From positions 7,058,001 through 7,122,000 of the forward strand of contig OX457075.1 in NCBI GenBank assembly GCA_949752795.1: a stretch of 64,000 bases of DNA, given 5' to 3'. Within the stretch, counting starts at the first letter, position 1, and every line of letters starts with the position of its first letter. The stretch comes from Hyperoodon ampullatus (Eukaryota; Chordata; Mammalia; Artiodactyla; Ziphiidae). This document shows, piece by piece, positions 22,131-33,659 of this stretch. Position numbers and translations under genes: made by a program. The notes beneath the pieces were generated by a model, which had not been told where the DNA came from, did no database searches, and worked only from the letters and a program-made list of their open reading frames with translations.

Positions 22131-22520
22131 AGGGAGTTTCCTGGTGGTCTAACGGTAAAGAAGCTGCCTTACAATGCAGGGGACGCAGGTTGGGGAACTA
22201 AGATCCCACGTGCCACGGGGCAACTAAGCCTGCGTGCCACAACTACTGAGCTTGGGCACCTCAACTAGAGCCCACATGCCACAAACTACAGAGCCCACGC
22301 ACTCTGGAACCCACACGCTGCAACTACAGAGCCCATGTTCCCTGGAGCCTGTGCACCACAACTAGAGAAGAAAAAACCCACATGCCACAACTAGAGAGAA
22401 GCCCACGCACCACAACAAAGAACCTGCCTGCTGCAACGAAAGATCCCGCGTGCCGCAACTAAAGCCCAACACAGCCAAAACTAAATAAAATAAATAAATA
22501 ATAAATCTTAAAACAAAAAA
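22131..22520 (+). mobile_element. Long CHR-1-like SINE in L1-B
   Basis: Head gggagtttcctggtggtct, then tandem gccacaactac / gagcccac units and an aaataaaataaataa tail. Longer than the copies at 10.3 and 46.7 kb because of extra internal units. The TSD is gaaaaagaggaa at 22117-22128 and 22521-22532. Confidence 0.92.
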
Positions 22521-22606
22521 GAAAAAGAGGAATGAAGTTGGAGGACTCATACTTCCCACTTTCAAAACTTACTACAAAACTACAGTAATCAAAAAAGTGT
22601 AGTACT

Positions 22607-23153
22607 CAACAGACGAATGGAAAAAGATGTGATACACACACACACACACACACACACAATGGAATATTACTCAGCCATAAAAAAGAATGAAATAATGCCA
22701 TTTGAAGCAACATGGATGGACCTAGATATAATCATACTAAATGAAGTAAGTCAGAAAGAGGAAGACAAATATCATATGATATCACTTATATGTGGAATCT
22801 AAAAAGAAATGATACAAATGAACTTATTTACAAAACAGGAATAAACTCACAGACATAGAAAACAAACTTATTGTTACCAGAAGGGAACGGAGGGGGGGTA
22901 AATTAGGAATTTGGAATTAACAGATACATAATACTATATATAAAATAGATAAACAAAAAGGACCTACTATATAGCACAGGGAGCTATACTCAGTATCTTG
23001 TAACAACCTATAATGGAAAAGAATCTGAAAAAAATATATACTCTTCATTATATATATTCTATATTATATTTATATATACATATATATAACTGAATCACTT
23101 TGCGGTACACCTGAAACATTGTAAATCAACTATATTTCAATTAAAAAAAGAAC
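22607..23153 (+). mobile_element. Young 5'-truncated L1 ('L1-D') in L1-B
   Basis: caacatggatggacctagat, gtaagtcagaaagaggaaga, ctttgcggtacacctgaaac and gtaaatcaactatatttcaa are the same family as 5196-5888. The TSD is agtgtagtact at 22596-22606 and 23154-23164. Carries an expanded (CA)n at 22633-22658. Confidence 0.93.
22633..22658. repeat. (CA)n microsatellite inside L1-D
   Basis: Thirteen CA units where the related L1 at 5430-5442 has a short tatata run. Confidence 0.97.
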
Positions 23154-24678
23154 AGTGTAGTACTGGCATAAGGATTAACATATAGATCAAGGGAATAGAA
23201 CTGAGAGTCCAGAAATAAACCCATTTATCTATAGTCAATTGATTGTTGACAAGGGTGTCAAGACTGTTGCATGGAGGAAAGAATAGTCTTCAACAAACAG
23301 TACTGGAACAACTAGATAACCAAAAATACAAAAGACTGAAATTGGGCTCTTACCTCACATTATATACAAAAAATAACTCAAAATAGATCAAAGACCCAAC
23401 TACAAGAGTTAAAACAATAAATCTCTCAGAATAAAACATAGATGTAGCTCTCTGTGATCTTAAATTTGGTAATAAAGTCTTAGATATGACACAAAAGGCA
23501 TAAGCAACAAAATAAGAAATAGATAAATTGGACTTTATCAAAATTTTAAACTTCTTTAAATCAAAAGACACTGTCAAGGAAACGAAAAGACAATCTGCAG
23601 AATAGGAGAAAATATTTATATATCATAGATCTAGTATCTATGATATATAAAGAACTCTTACAACTCAACAACAAAAAGACAAATAAACCAATTCAAAAAT
23701 GGACAAAAGACTTGGCCAGACACTTATCTAAAGAAGATATACAAATGGCCAATAAGCACATGAAAAGATACTCAACATCATTAGTTATTAGGAAAATACA
23801 AATTTAAAAAAAACAGTGAGATACCACTTCACATCCATTAGGTTGGCTACAATAAAATAAAATAAACAGGAAATAACAAGTGTTAGTAAGGATGTGGAAA
23901 AATTGGAACCCTCATACTTTGCTGGTGGGAATATATAATGGTGCAGCCACTGTGGAAAACATTTTGGCAGCTTCTCAAAAAGTTAAACATAGAATTATTA
24001 TATGACCTAGCAATTCTATTCCTAGATCTATATCCAAGAGAATTGAAAGCAGGTGTTCACACAAAAACTTGTACACAGATGTTCATAGCAGCATTATTCA
24101 TAATAGCTGAGAAGTGAAAACAACCCAAATGTCTGTCGACTGATGGATGGAAAAACAAAATGTGATATATCCATACAATGGAACATTATCTAATCATAGG
24201 AAAGAATGAAATATTGATACAAGCTACAACGTGGATAAACCTTGAAAACACTGTGCCAAGTGAAAGAAGTCAAACATAAAAGTCACATATTGTATGGCTC
24301 CATTTATATGAAATGTCCAGAATAGGTAAATCCACAAAGACAGAAGGTAGATTAGTGGGAACGGAGAGAGGGGGAAATAGGGAGAAACTGCTTAATGAGT
24401 AGAATTTCTTTTTGGGGGTAATGAAGATGTTTTGGAGGTAGATACTGGTGATGGTTGAGCAACATTACGAATGTACTAAAAGCCACTAAATTGTGCAGTT
24501 TAAAATGGTTAAAAGGGTAGATTATCTATCACATGAATTTTATCTCAGTTTTTAAAAAAGCATTCTAAATCCAGTGAAAATATTCTTCAAGAATGAGAGT
24601 GAAATAAAGGTATTCTCAGATAAAAGAAAACTAAGATAATTTGTCATCAGCAGACTTGTTCTAAAATAAATGCTAAAG

Positions 24679-24797
24679 GGATTTCCTTGGCAGTCCAGTG
24701 GTTAAAACTCCACACTTCCAGTGCAGGGGGTGCAGGTTTGATTCCTGGTCGGGGAACTAAGATCCCAGATGCCACACAACCCAAAATAAATAAAAAT
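24679..24797 (+). mobile_element. Bov-tA-like short SINE in L1-C
   Basis: ggatttccttggcagtccag and gattcctggtcggggaacta, ending in an A-rich tail. The TSD aaaataaatgctaaag (24663-24678) and aaaataaatgcgaaag (24798-24813) differs at one base. Confidence 0.92.
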
Positions 24798-26332
24798 AAA
24801 ATAAATGCGAAAGAAAATTCTTCAAGCTAGGAGGAAAATGATACCTAAAAGAAACTTAGGGCATCAGGAATGAAGAAAGAGAAAAATGGTAAATAGAATA
24901 GAGTATTTGTCTCCTCTTAAGTTCTTTAAAATATGTATGACAATTGAAAGCAAAAATTATAACATGGTTCAGTGAATTTCTGGTGTACATAGATGTGATA
25001 CACATGACAACTACAAGATGAAGGGAGAAGGTAAAGGAACCTATAGGGTGGTAAGCTTTCTACATGTTACATGAAGTGGTAAAATATTAAATATATATTA
25101 TAATCCCTGGAGAAACCACTGAAAACAATTATTTAAAACTATGCAAAGAGACATAGTTAAAAGCTCAACAGATAAATTGGAATACAAAATACTAAAAATG
25201 TTGACCTAGTTTTAAACATATCAATACACATATGAAATAAAAGTTGTCTAAAGCAACAGGGATTGTCAGATTCAATTTAAAATGAAACAAGATCCAACTA
25301 TTTGCTGTCTACAATTTTGTAGTATAGGTACGTTAAAAGTAAAACAATGGAAAAAGAAACACCGTGCAAACACTAGTCAAAAGAAAGGTGAAGTGGCTGT
25401 ATTAATGTTAGACGAAAGAGACTGCATAGCAAGGATAGTTTCCAAGAATAAAGAGGAGCAATATACAATAATTAAAGAATCAATTCACCAAGAAGATGTA
25501 ACAATTTTAAATGTGTATGCACGTAGCAAAAGAGCTTCAAAATACACGCAGCAAATGCTGATAGAATTGAGAGAATTAGACAAATCCACCATTATAGTTG
25601 GAGACTTCAACACTCCTCTCTCAGTAATTGATAAACAAGCCAACAGAAAATCAGCAAATATATAGAAGAACTGAACTATTCCATCTAGCAACTGATCCAA
25701 TTGATATTTACAGAACACTCCACCCAACAAGAAGAGAATACATTCTTCTCAAATGCACATATATATTTGACTATGATAGATCATATCCAGAGTCATAAAA
25801 CAATACATATAATAGACTTGAAATCATACAAAGTATGTTCTCTGACCATAATGGAATTAAACTAGTAATCAATAACAGAAAGATAACTGGAAAAACTCCA
25901 AACACTTGGAAATTAAACAACATAATAATCCATGGGTCAAAGAGGAAGTCTTGAGGGAAATTAAAAAATACTTTGACCTGAATGAAAGCACCACATATGA
26001 GAATTTGTGAGATGCAGCTAAAGCCATGCTTAGAGGGAAATGTATACTGTTAAATGCTTCTATTAATAATTGAAATGAAGGAAGATCTCAAGGCAATGTG
26101 CTAAACTCCCACATTAAGAAAGTAGAAAAAGAAGAGCAAAGTCAACCCAAAACAATTAGAATGAAGGAAAGAATAAAGACAAAAAAGAAACCAATGGAAT
26201 TAAAAGCAAAAACAATAGAGAACATCAAGGATGAAACTCAAAGCTGATTCTCTGAAAATTGCAATAAAAGTGGATAAATCTCTAGCTAGAGTAACCAAAA
26301 AGGGGGTGGAGGAGAAGAGAAGCCACAAATTA

Positions 26333-26494
26333 CAGTCCTGCATCGTTATCTGGGAGGGATTCGTTTCAAGACTCACCTCAGATACCAAAGTCTGTGGATG
26401 CTCAAGTCCCTTAAGTCCCTTATATAAAATGGCAAAGTACAGTAAGCTCTCTGAATCCATGGGTTCCACATCCTCCAATAGGGAGGGCCGACCA
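26333..26494 (-). mobile_element. Internally deleted MER2-type DNA transposon in L1-C
   Basis: Begins cagtcctgcatcgttatctg and ends gggagggccgacca with TA on both sides (26331-26332, 26495-26496). At 162 bp it is less than half of the copy at 600-947: the AT-rich centre is missing while both termini remain. L1 ORF2 homology resumes directly after it. Confidence 0.85.
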
Positions 26495-27584
26495 TAACAA
26501 CTTCTGGAGTAACAGAGAGGATCCCCCTATAGACCCCACAGACATTAAAAGAATAATAAGAGAATACTAGGAACAATTCTACATGAATAAATTTGACAAT
26601 TTAGATAGAATGAACCAATTCCTTGAAAGCCACATATTAACAAAGTTTACCTAAGAAGAGAGAGATGACCCAAATAGTACTGTATCTATTAAAGACACTG
26701 AATTTATAGTTTAAAGTATTCTCATAGTTTCTTTTAATGTCATTGGTTTCTTTTTTTAAAACATGTGTTAAAACTTAGAACTTCAAAACCCCCTCCTCGA
26801 AAAATTTAATTTTACTCTGATTTTTAAAATCAATTAAGAAAAAAACCAAATGAATAAATATCAAGGTGGACATAAGTAAGTAGAAAATTCACACAAGAAA
26901 CAAAGAAAAACTATAAAGATGTTCAACTTCCCTAGTAATCAGAGAATGCAATTAAAATGACAGTAAGAAGTCGTTTGGTACCCAGAGTTTGATCACAGCA
27001 AGTTCTGGGAGGATGCAGAACTACAGGGCTGTCACTTACTTTTGGTAGGAATACAGCTGGCCTATCCCTGTGGAGAGGAAGTTCACAAGATAAAGATAAA
27101 AATGGTCCTGCCTTTCCCCGCAGCAATGCCCCTTCTAAAATGATCAAAGGAGTGCAAAAGAGAACATGCCAGGAAAGTTCACTGCAGCATTGTCTGTAAA
27201 AATATTTTATGCAAAATATTTTTAAGTCAGAGATTTATACATCGTATATTATTCATATGATGTAATACTATACGATATTTTAAATGCTATTTGATAATAT
27301 GCTATTTTAAATAAATGACCTTAGAACTATGTAATCAACATAGATAAAAATCTCAAAGATAGAATGTGGAATGCAAAAGCAAGCTGTAAAATGACACTAT
27401 GTATGTAAAGTTTGAAGACATGCAAAACAATGTTATATATGGGTACATGCAAATGCTTTAATAGTATAAAAATGTGCCTTGGAAATGTAAACACAAATTC
27501 AGGGCAGGCACTACCTCAGGGGATAGAGAGGAATGTGTGCAGTGTAGAATACACAAGGGGACTTCAACTGTACCTATAATTGCT

Positions 27585-27650
27585 TTTCTTTCTTTTTTTC
27601 TTTCTTTCTTTCTTTTATTTATTTATTTATTTATTTATTATTTTTTTTTT
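27585..27650. repeat. T-rich (CTTT)n(ATTT)n tract
   Basis: Tail-derived simple sequence to the left of the minus-strand SINE. Confidence 0.9.
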
Positions 27651-27757
27651 TTGACCGTGCCGCGTGGCCTGCGAGATCCCAGTTCCCCAACCAGAGATTG
27701 AACCCAGGCCCTCGGCAGTGAAAGCATGGAGTCCCAACCACTGGGCCACCAAGGAAT
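27640..27757 (-). mobile_element. Bov-tA-like short SINE
   Basis: ccgtgccgcgtggcctgcga, agttccccaaccagagattg and ccactgggccaccaaggaat on the plus strand; its head abuts the next SINE. Confidence 0.9.
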
Positions 27758-27770
27758 CCCTCTTTTCTTT

Positions 27771-27939
27771 TTTTGGCCTCTCCCGTTGCGGACCACGGGC
27801 TCCGGGCAGGCAGGCTCAGCGGCCATGGCTCACGGGCCCAGCCGCTCCGTGGCATGTGGGATCTTCCCGGACCGGGGCACGAACCCGTGTCCCCTGCATC
27901 GGCAGGCGGACTCTCAACCACTGCGCCACTGGGGAAGCC
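27771..27939 (-). mobile_element. CHR-type young SINE, 3'-shortened, inserted beside a Bov-tA SINE
   Basis: Starts at ggcctctcccgttgcgg, lacking the usual gcggtacgcgggcctctcac segment, so the 3' end of the element is missing. The TSD ccctcttttcttt is identical at 27758-27770 and 27940-27952; its first bases belong to the older SINE, so this one is younger. Confidence 0.93.
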
Positions 27940-28104
27940 CCCTCTTTTCTTTCTTTTTTTTTTTTTAAGAAATACTACCCAAGCAAGGCAAAATACTGGA
28001 ATTCAATGGAGATGGATGATGGGATTCATGGGATTTCATTATGTTATTCTTTGTATTTTTCTAGATATTTGAATTATTTCATAATGGAAATGATAATCAC
28101 CATT

Positions 28105-28360
28105 GGACACAGTAATGCATCCTAGTGGGTTAGAGTCCTTGGCCATGAGCACTGCGGCTCGGCTGCCCAGGCTCCGATGCCACTTGTACTTCTCTCTGGT
28201 TGCGGGACTTAGGAAAATTACTTAACTTCTCTGGGCCTCAGTTTCCTTAACTATAAAATAAGGATAATATTAGGACTTTCCTTACAGTATTTTTGTGAGG
28301 GTTACATGAGATAAAATGTAAGATGCTTAGTATAATGCCAGGCACATAGCAAATATAATT
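28105..28360 (-). repeat. MIR SINE, near full length
   Basis: Antisense MIR: acttaacttctctgggcctc, agtttccttaactataaaat, gtgagggttacatgagataa and aatgccaggcacatagcaaa. Confidence 0.9.
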
Positions 28361-28376
28361 TGTGCTAGTTTTTTTT

Positions 28377-28580
28377 TTTTTTTTTTTTGTGGTACGCGGG
28401 CCTCTCACTGTTGCGGCCTCTCCCGTTGCGGAGCACAGGCTCTGGACGCGCAGGCTCAACGGCCATGGCTCACGGGCCCAGCCGCTCCGCGGCACGTGGG
28501 ATCTTCCCGGACCGGGGCACAAACCCGCGTCCCCTGCATCAGCAGGCGGACTCTCAACCGCTGCGCCACCAGGGAAGCCC
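28377..28580 (-). mobile_element. CHR-type young SINE with TSD, inside the end of a MIR
   Basis: Full-length minus-strand copy. The TSD tgtgctagttttttt begins at 28361 and again at 28581. Confidence 0.97.
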
Positions 28581-28596
28581 TGTGCTAGTTTTTTTT

Positions 28597-29904
28597 AATT
28601 ATATTTTTTCCTCAACCTTTGAAACTCAACTATCAACTCTGTGCCACCATCCCCAACACTGCCTTCATGTCAAATCCATCTATCAACCCTGGACTAAGGA
28701 GAACTGGGCACTCCATTCTGACTGTTCACCTTGCTCACCTGTGTAGCTTAGCTATTTGTTTTGCCTGTCTTCCTGACTATATTATTTTCTTATTTACTTT
28801 TGTATCCCAAATATCTGGCAATGGTAGGAATATGAGAATCATTATGGATGCCTAAAAGAACAAAACAAACAAATGAACGTGAATATTGCTCCTGTCTCCA
28901 AATAAACCCACTAGTGTTTTCTCTCCCTATCCCTCCTCTTCCCAAGGGCCCTGGACCTTTACAGACCAGCTCAAATCCCTCTAATCCCAGAAGAAATACT
29001 TACGGGTCAGTACTCTGAACACATGTGTAGAAGACAAGCTTAAAACAGAAAAAGAGTCTCTAATGGTGGAATTTCAGACCCTAAGGGGCACACACCACAC
29101 ACACAGACACACACACACACCATCTATCTCTGCTCAGAGAGGAACTATCTCAACCAGTAAGAAATATTGAAAGATCATGTGGGAACAGAATTCTCAGAAA
29201 AAAAAAAAAAGTTGTGAATGTTATCTTGAAAAGTTGTAGTGAGTCACACTAAACAAAAACAACACACAAATCATATTCTTTGTGAATAAAAGAATGTTTT
29301 TCATTTACTGGCGAAGTTAAGTCTTCTTGTGAATTCTTTATTAAAGACTGAAGTAAGGAATTCTTTTGTTAAGTAAATATTCAGGCCCTTCCTTGCCAAA
29401 GAGCTTTTGAAATCCTTGCTGTAATTATGCTGATGTTTTCTGTGTTTATATGTTAAATGCCTAGAGCTTAATTGTTAATGGGCAAATAAGAGAAACCGCA
29501 CAGTCCCTGCCAAAAGAGGCCGGATCTCTGGGGCCGGGAAGACAATGGCTCGGCAGGACTCCCCCGAGGGGCTGGAGGGCAGTTAGGACCGAGCGGTGGC
29601 CCGGGCTCTGCTCTCTGTGGACGCGGCTCACTTGGGCCTGGGAAGACACAGACCTAGAGGGAGAACAAAGGCAATGGTCAGGTCGTGGACCTGGGCCTGA
29701 ACTCTAGACCGCGTTTTCTTTCTCCTCACCACCCCCAGGTCAAGAATTCCTGCTGCCCCAAGAAACCAGCCGGAAAATTATGATGCTGTCCGAATAACCA
29801 GAAACCAGGCAGAGAGCTTGGTCACAGGCTCTTATCCCAGGGCAGGTGTCCTGGGCTGGAGACCCACACCCCGCACTCACCAGCCACGCTCGCTCTTTCA
29901 TCCC
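28597..29904. other. Non-genic sequence with a (CA)n at 29089-29121
   Basis: No gene. The CA tract is imperfect (a GA interruption). A mildly CpG-containing segment at 29500-29640 has no recognisable exon. Confidence 0.45.
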
Positions 29905-30035
29905 TTTCCGGGGTCCTCATTGGCATGATGGGGATGAGGGTACCCTTTCATAAGGGTTTTATGAAAATTAAATAAATAAATATTGTAGAAACATGCTTAG
30001 AACCGTGTCTGGCACAAAGTAAGTGCTATTTAAGT
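29905..30035 (-). repeat. MIR fragment
   Basis: catgatggggatgagggtac, ttatgaaaattaaataaata and gtctggcacaaagtaagtgc. Confidence 0.75.
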
Positions 30036-30929
30036 TAAAGATGTGACTGAGAGTTCAAAAAACTTTGTGTTAAGTTTCCAGGTATCGAATTCATCTGGAA
30101 CAGTGGTGCAAGTAACACCCTATGCGTGGATCTTGTGGATCGTTTGCGGTGTTACAGGGACTTGCCGTACATATATGGTTGGTCCTCCCACGCATCAATG
30201 CATGTTTAATTATAGTGTAGTCTTTCTCGCCTCTGCCAACATCCTCTGGAAGATTACACACAGAAGATGGGAATTAGTGAGGAAACTTCCGTGTACCCCT
30301 ACTGAAAGCCAAACAGGGCCTGTTCTGATCAACCCTGTCTTCTCTTTTTCTTAAACTCCTCCCCTTTAGGGGTTGGGGTCCTGGCAGAAGCGGGCTGGGA
30401 CCTGCGGAGCCTGCTAGGGTATCTCCAAGATCATCTGAGCTATTCCATGCAAAATAACCTTAAATCCAAAGTTAGAAGATCCGTTGGAAGGAAGGAGTTA
30501 ACTGGAAATCTCTCTAAGAGTGTTTGCTGAGAAGCCTTCCAGTAGTGTTGGAGTGGGGAGGCAAGCAGAGGAAACTCAGAGGGTGCAGGCTTGGTGCAGA
30601 GACTCAGTCGGCCAAGGCAAAGTAGTCCCCTCTGGGATCCAGACCTTCAGATGGGTTGAATGTGGTCAGAGATAAGGTTCTCACACAAGTAGCAGGGGGG
30701 AAAAAAAAACTCTCAAGGCTTAGTAGGCTCTTAAAATTTCAGAGTTGAAAAGGGGCATTTCAGCCCTCAGCTATCAGCAGCTAGCCAAGAGCTGAGTTTC
30801 CATGTTTCTGGGCACGAAAAGCTCCTTGGTTCTCAGCATCACTGGACCAGCGCCTACTTGGGCGTGAACTCCTTCGAGCACAGCCCCCGCCCGTCTGTGC
30901 TCTCTCCTGGAGAGAGGAATTCAGCAAAG
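30036..30929. other. Non-genic sequence
   Basis: No recognised gene. A 103-codon frame at 30043-30354 has no family resemblance. The segment near 30725-30790 may be another ancient fragment. Confidence 0.4.
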
Positions 30930-31075
30930 CACTGTCACATAATCTCCTTGACTCTGCACAACCACACCGTTGGGGTAGACAGAGAGGTGCTGTTAAGGCA
31001 TTTGACAGCCGAGGAAGCAGATGCTCATGGTGGCTAACGACATGCCCAGGACCACGTGGCTACTTCACCAGACTT
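30930..31075 (+). repeat. MIR-like fragment
   Basis: cacataatctccttgactct, gttggggtagacagagaggt, gaggaagcagatgctcatgg and catgcccaggaccacgtggc in MIR order. Confidence 0.55.
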
Positions 31076-31292
31076 GGGTACACCCCCTCTCGGTTTCTGA
31101 GAGATTCCCAAGGGAAGGAGGAAAAGCCAGGGTTCTACTCCTTGTGCAGGCACCAGGACCTGTTCCCCATCTTTCGATTAGAACCACGGCCAGTGGCCAC
31201 ATCAGGTGAAGGCCAGTCAGCAAGGACCGCACACAGACCTCGGTGCTCACGAGCCCCTCCTTCCTCGGCACCTTCAGAAGCAGCTGGTCTTG

Positions 31293-31496
31293 GGCTTTCC
31301 TAGTGGCGCAGTGGTTGAGAGTCCGCCTGCCGATGCAGGGGACACGGGTTCGTGCCCCAGTCTGGGAAGATCCCACATGCCGCGGAGCGGCTGGGCCCGT
31401 GAGCCATGGCCGCTGAGCCTGCGCGTCCGGAGCCTGTGCTCCGCAACGGGAGAGGCCACGACAGTGAGAGGCCCGCGTACCGCAAAAAAAGAAAAA
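31293..31496 (+). mobile_element. CHR-type young SINE, perfect 17-bp TSD
   Basis: Full-length copy. The TSD agaagcagctggtcttg is identical at 31276-31292 and 31497-31513. Close to the family sequence, so recent. Confidence 0.98.
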
Positions 31497-31513
31497 AGAA
31501 GCAGCTGGTCTTG

Positions 31514-32157
31514 CTCGATGCCCAGAGGTAGGCTCTCCAGAAGCCCCTCCACTTCCTTCTGCCTGGGATACTGGGAAGAGGGGGGTTTTCAGAGATGCTG
31601 GAGACCCCGCTCCACAGGTGCCCGCACTTCCATCATGGGACAGCTCAATTCCCCTCACTCTGTGAAGGGGGCACAGATATTGGAGAGCCTCCTGCCAAGA
31701 CCCTGAGGAAGCCAGGAAGAGATGCCTGGCCAGGGAAGGGGTGAGCCCCATGGGGAAAGGACTGCTCACAGCTGAGGAGGTTATTCGAAGAGACTTGGAC
31801 TTGGAAAGGGCCCTGGAGATGGTGGGGTCCAGTCCCGGAAACTGGCTGAGGAGCATTGGAGCAAGAGACAGAAACCAGCCAAGTAGAGGAGGACGGGAAG
31901 GAGAGGGTTGAACAGTGATCAGAAAGACAAAGAACAGGCGGCTTGGAAGAGCCAAGAGCATAAATCGTAAATCGCTTGCAGACGCCCGTGCAATACACAA
32001 CTGAGGCTCCCGCGGGGGTGCCCGTTGCTGTGGGCTCGGGCACGTCTACTCAGCACAGTGGGTGTGAGCCTGTGCGTGTGAGCAAAACCCCCAGTGAGTC
32101 ATCCAGTGCATGTAATGGTCCTGTCAGTTCGTGAATCATGGAGTGTGTGTCAGAGCT
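31514..32157. other. Non-genic sequence
   Basis: Part of the longest open frame in the window (minus strand 31065-32000, 311 codons), which runs straight through the SINE and is not a gene. Nothing else recognised. Confidence 0.5.
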
Positions 32158-32158
32158 G

Positions 32159-32159
<1 letters not shown>

Positions 32160-32194
<35 letters not shown>
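32160..32194. repeat. (GT)n microsatellite
   Basis: About 17 uninterrupted GT units. Confidence 0.98.
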
Positions 32195-32196
<2 letters not shown>

Positions 32197-33659
32197 CAGT
32201 GCACAAGGCAGTGATGCCCAGAGTGATGCCGGGAGGAGGATGAAAGCCAGCCCTCCCAGGGTGAACTGTGTTTAAAGGGCACCACGCTTCATTCACACCG
32301 TGCATCACGCTCCACATTGCTGAACCTGGTCCAGAGAAAGCCATCTGTCCTCTCTTCCTGATGAACCCCCCCTATGGAGCAGCAGTGTGAAATTCTTCAG
32401 GCTTGTGGGGTTGTTTTCAGAGTCAGAGATGGCCAGGATCTTAGAATCCCAAATTTCAACCCCTGCGTTTTAAAGACAGAGGAACAGCAGCAGGAAAAGC
32501 CAGCCCCATGGTCCCAGAGTCACAGGGAGAGCTTATAGCAAAGCCAGATGCAGACCCAGGTATCCTGGCCACCCCCATCCTGCTGTCCTTGTTCCGCCTG
32601 CAGGTCCTTTTCCCTTTTTGCTCAAGGATGTGATGAGATCACTCCTTTTTACTAAAATGCACCAGACCCACCCATGAAGTGAAACACTGTTGTTGCATCT
32701 TAGAGGCTAGAGTCCATGAATAACCTCACAGGCAAAGCTGGTGCGTCTCTGGCCAGGTGGCTTAGACTGAGCGTCATTTCACCTCTTCTCCCAGAGCCTC
32801 ACTCTCACCCCACCCAGGTCAGGAGGAGCCCAAGGGAGACCGCTCTTGGGTCTGTGTCCATAACTGGCAGGGCCGTTTGGCAGACGATACCGTGATTCAG
32901 AAGTTGCTATGAGCCATCTATGAATGTCTCACTCAGGATGCCTAGCTCTTTCTCCTTTCGCCTTCCTGGGGGCTGTTTCACTGCTCAATTGCTCCAGAAA
33001 AAATGAAAAATTAAATACAGCAGAGGATTCACTTTAGCAGTTCTGAGGAAGGGTTTACTAGGTAAAGAGCCTGAACCTATTAGCTATTAAGATGGGGTTT
33101 AGGATAATCTATGAGTTTCAATTATCCATTCCATTCATTCTTCTCTGATGGCTTAGAGTTGACCCGAACTTCAAAGGGAGCAATTCAGCCCCTGGATTTA
33201 TTGTTCTAGTTTCATATTAATTAAGTACTTACTATACACCCAGCTTGGCTGAGACCATTCAGTGGGCACAGACTCTGCCCTGCCTCCCCGGAGAGCAGAG
33301 ACTGATTAGCTCATCTATGTGGACTTCAAAGCCCTTTACCTCCAATAGCATCTTGTCACTGAATGTGGAGGTGGCTGGGATGCCGAGGGTGCAACAGGAC
33401 AGAGTGAATAAAAGGAGCAGAGAAATCACGGCTCCGGGTCAGGTGTGGAGCGATGCCGGTCTTACGTCTGAGCCCAGGTTCTGCAGTCACAGGAAGGTGT
33501 GCCCTGCAGTCATCAGGGCTCTGCTAAATGTACACATGGGGAAAGGAAGTTAGGAGCCTTCTTGTGTGCTGGACCAACTAAGGGACCAAGTAAACACTGA
33601 TATAGTTAAGTGTCCTTCATACACGGCACATGGGCCAAAGGAGAATCACCAAATGTTTC
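32195..33659. other. Non-genic sequence with a weak ancient repeat at about 32430-32570
   Basis: The weak repeat has gatcttagaatcccaaattt, cggttttaaagacagagg-like and gccagatgcagacccaggta words, similar to 50755-50910. No gene. Confidence 0.4.

Larger units (their letters stand above)
22005..24561 (+). mobile_element. 5'-truncated L1M ('L1-B') inserted into L1-C
   Basis: ORF2 from cacaatgcttatcaaagttc through agacttggccagacacttat, atggccaataagcacatgaa and tgctggtgggaatatataat, to a 3' UTR (gttgagcaacattacgaatg, tatctcagtttttaaaa). The TSD is attctatatcca (21993-22004) and attctaaatcca (24562-24573). Interrupted by a SINE (22131-22520) and a younger L1 (22607-23153). The ORF is broken. Confidence 0.85.
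24562..26745 (+). mobile_element. Old L1 ('L1-C', right part) with ORF2 endonuclease remnant
   Basis: Continues L1-C after the L1-B insertion: tcttcaagaatgagagtgaa, then the 5' region, then ORF2. The frame 25282-25665 gives endonuclease words QDPTICCLQ, IKESIHQEDVTILNVYA and TIIVGDFNTPLS; the GDFN motif belongs to the AP-endonuclease-like fold. Stops follow at once; the later part reads KEEVLREIKKYF and NESTTYENL across broken frames. Interrupted by a SINE at 24679 and a MER2 element at 26333. Confidence 0.85.
26880..28090 (+). mobile_element. L1ME-like 3' end, split by two SINEs
   Basis: ccctagtaatcagagaatgc, gttcactgcagcattgtctg and a 3' UTR ending near tctagatatttgaattattt. Positions 27585-27952 hold T-rich sequence and two SINEs. 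Non-coding. Confidence 0.6.

Noticed and set aside
25282..25665. 127-codon frame with endonuclease-like sequence
   Set aside because: Real homology, but to L1 ORF2; broken at once downstream, so annotated as a transposon remnant and not as a gene.
31065..32000. 311-codon minus-strand open frame, the longest in the window
   Set aside because: Runs through a complete SINE inserted between perfect TSDs; the flanking peptide resembles nothing and removal of the SINE leaves no conserved frame.
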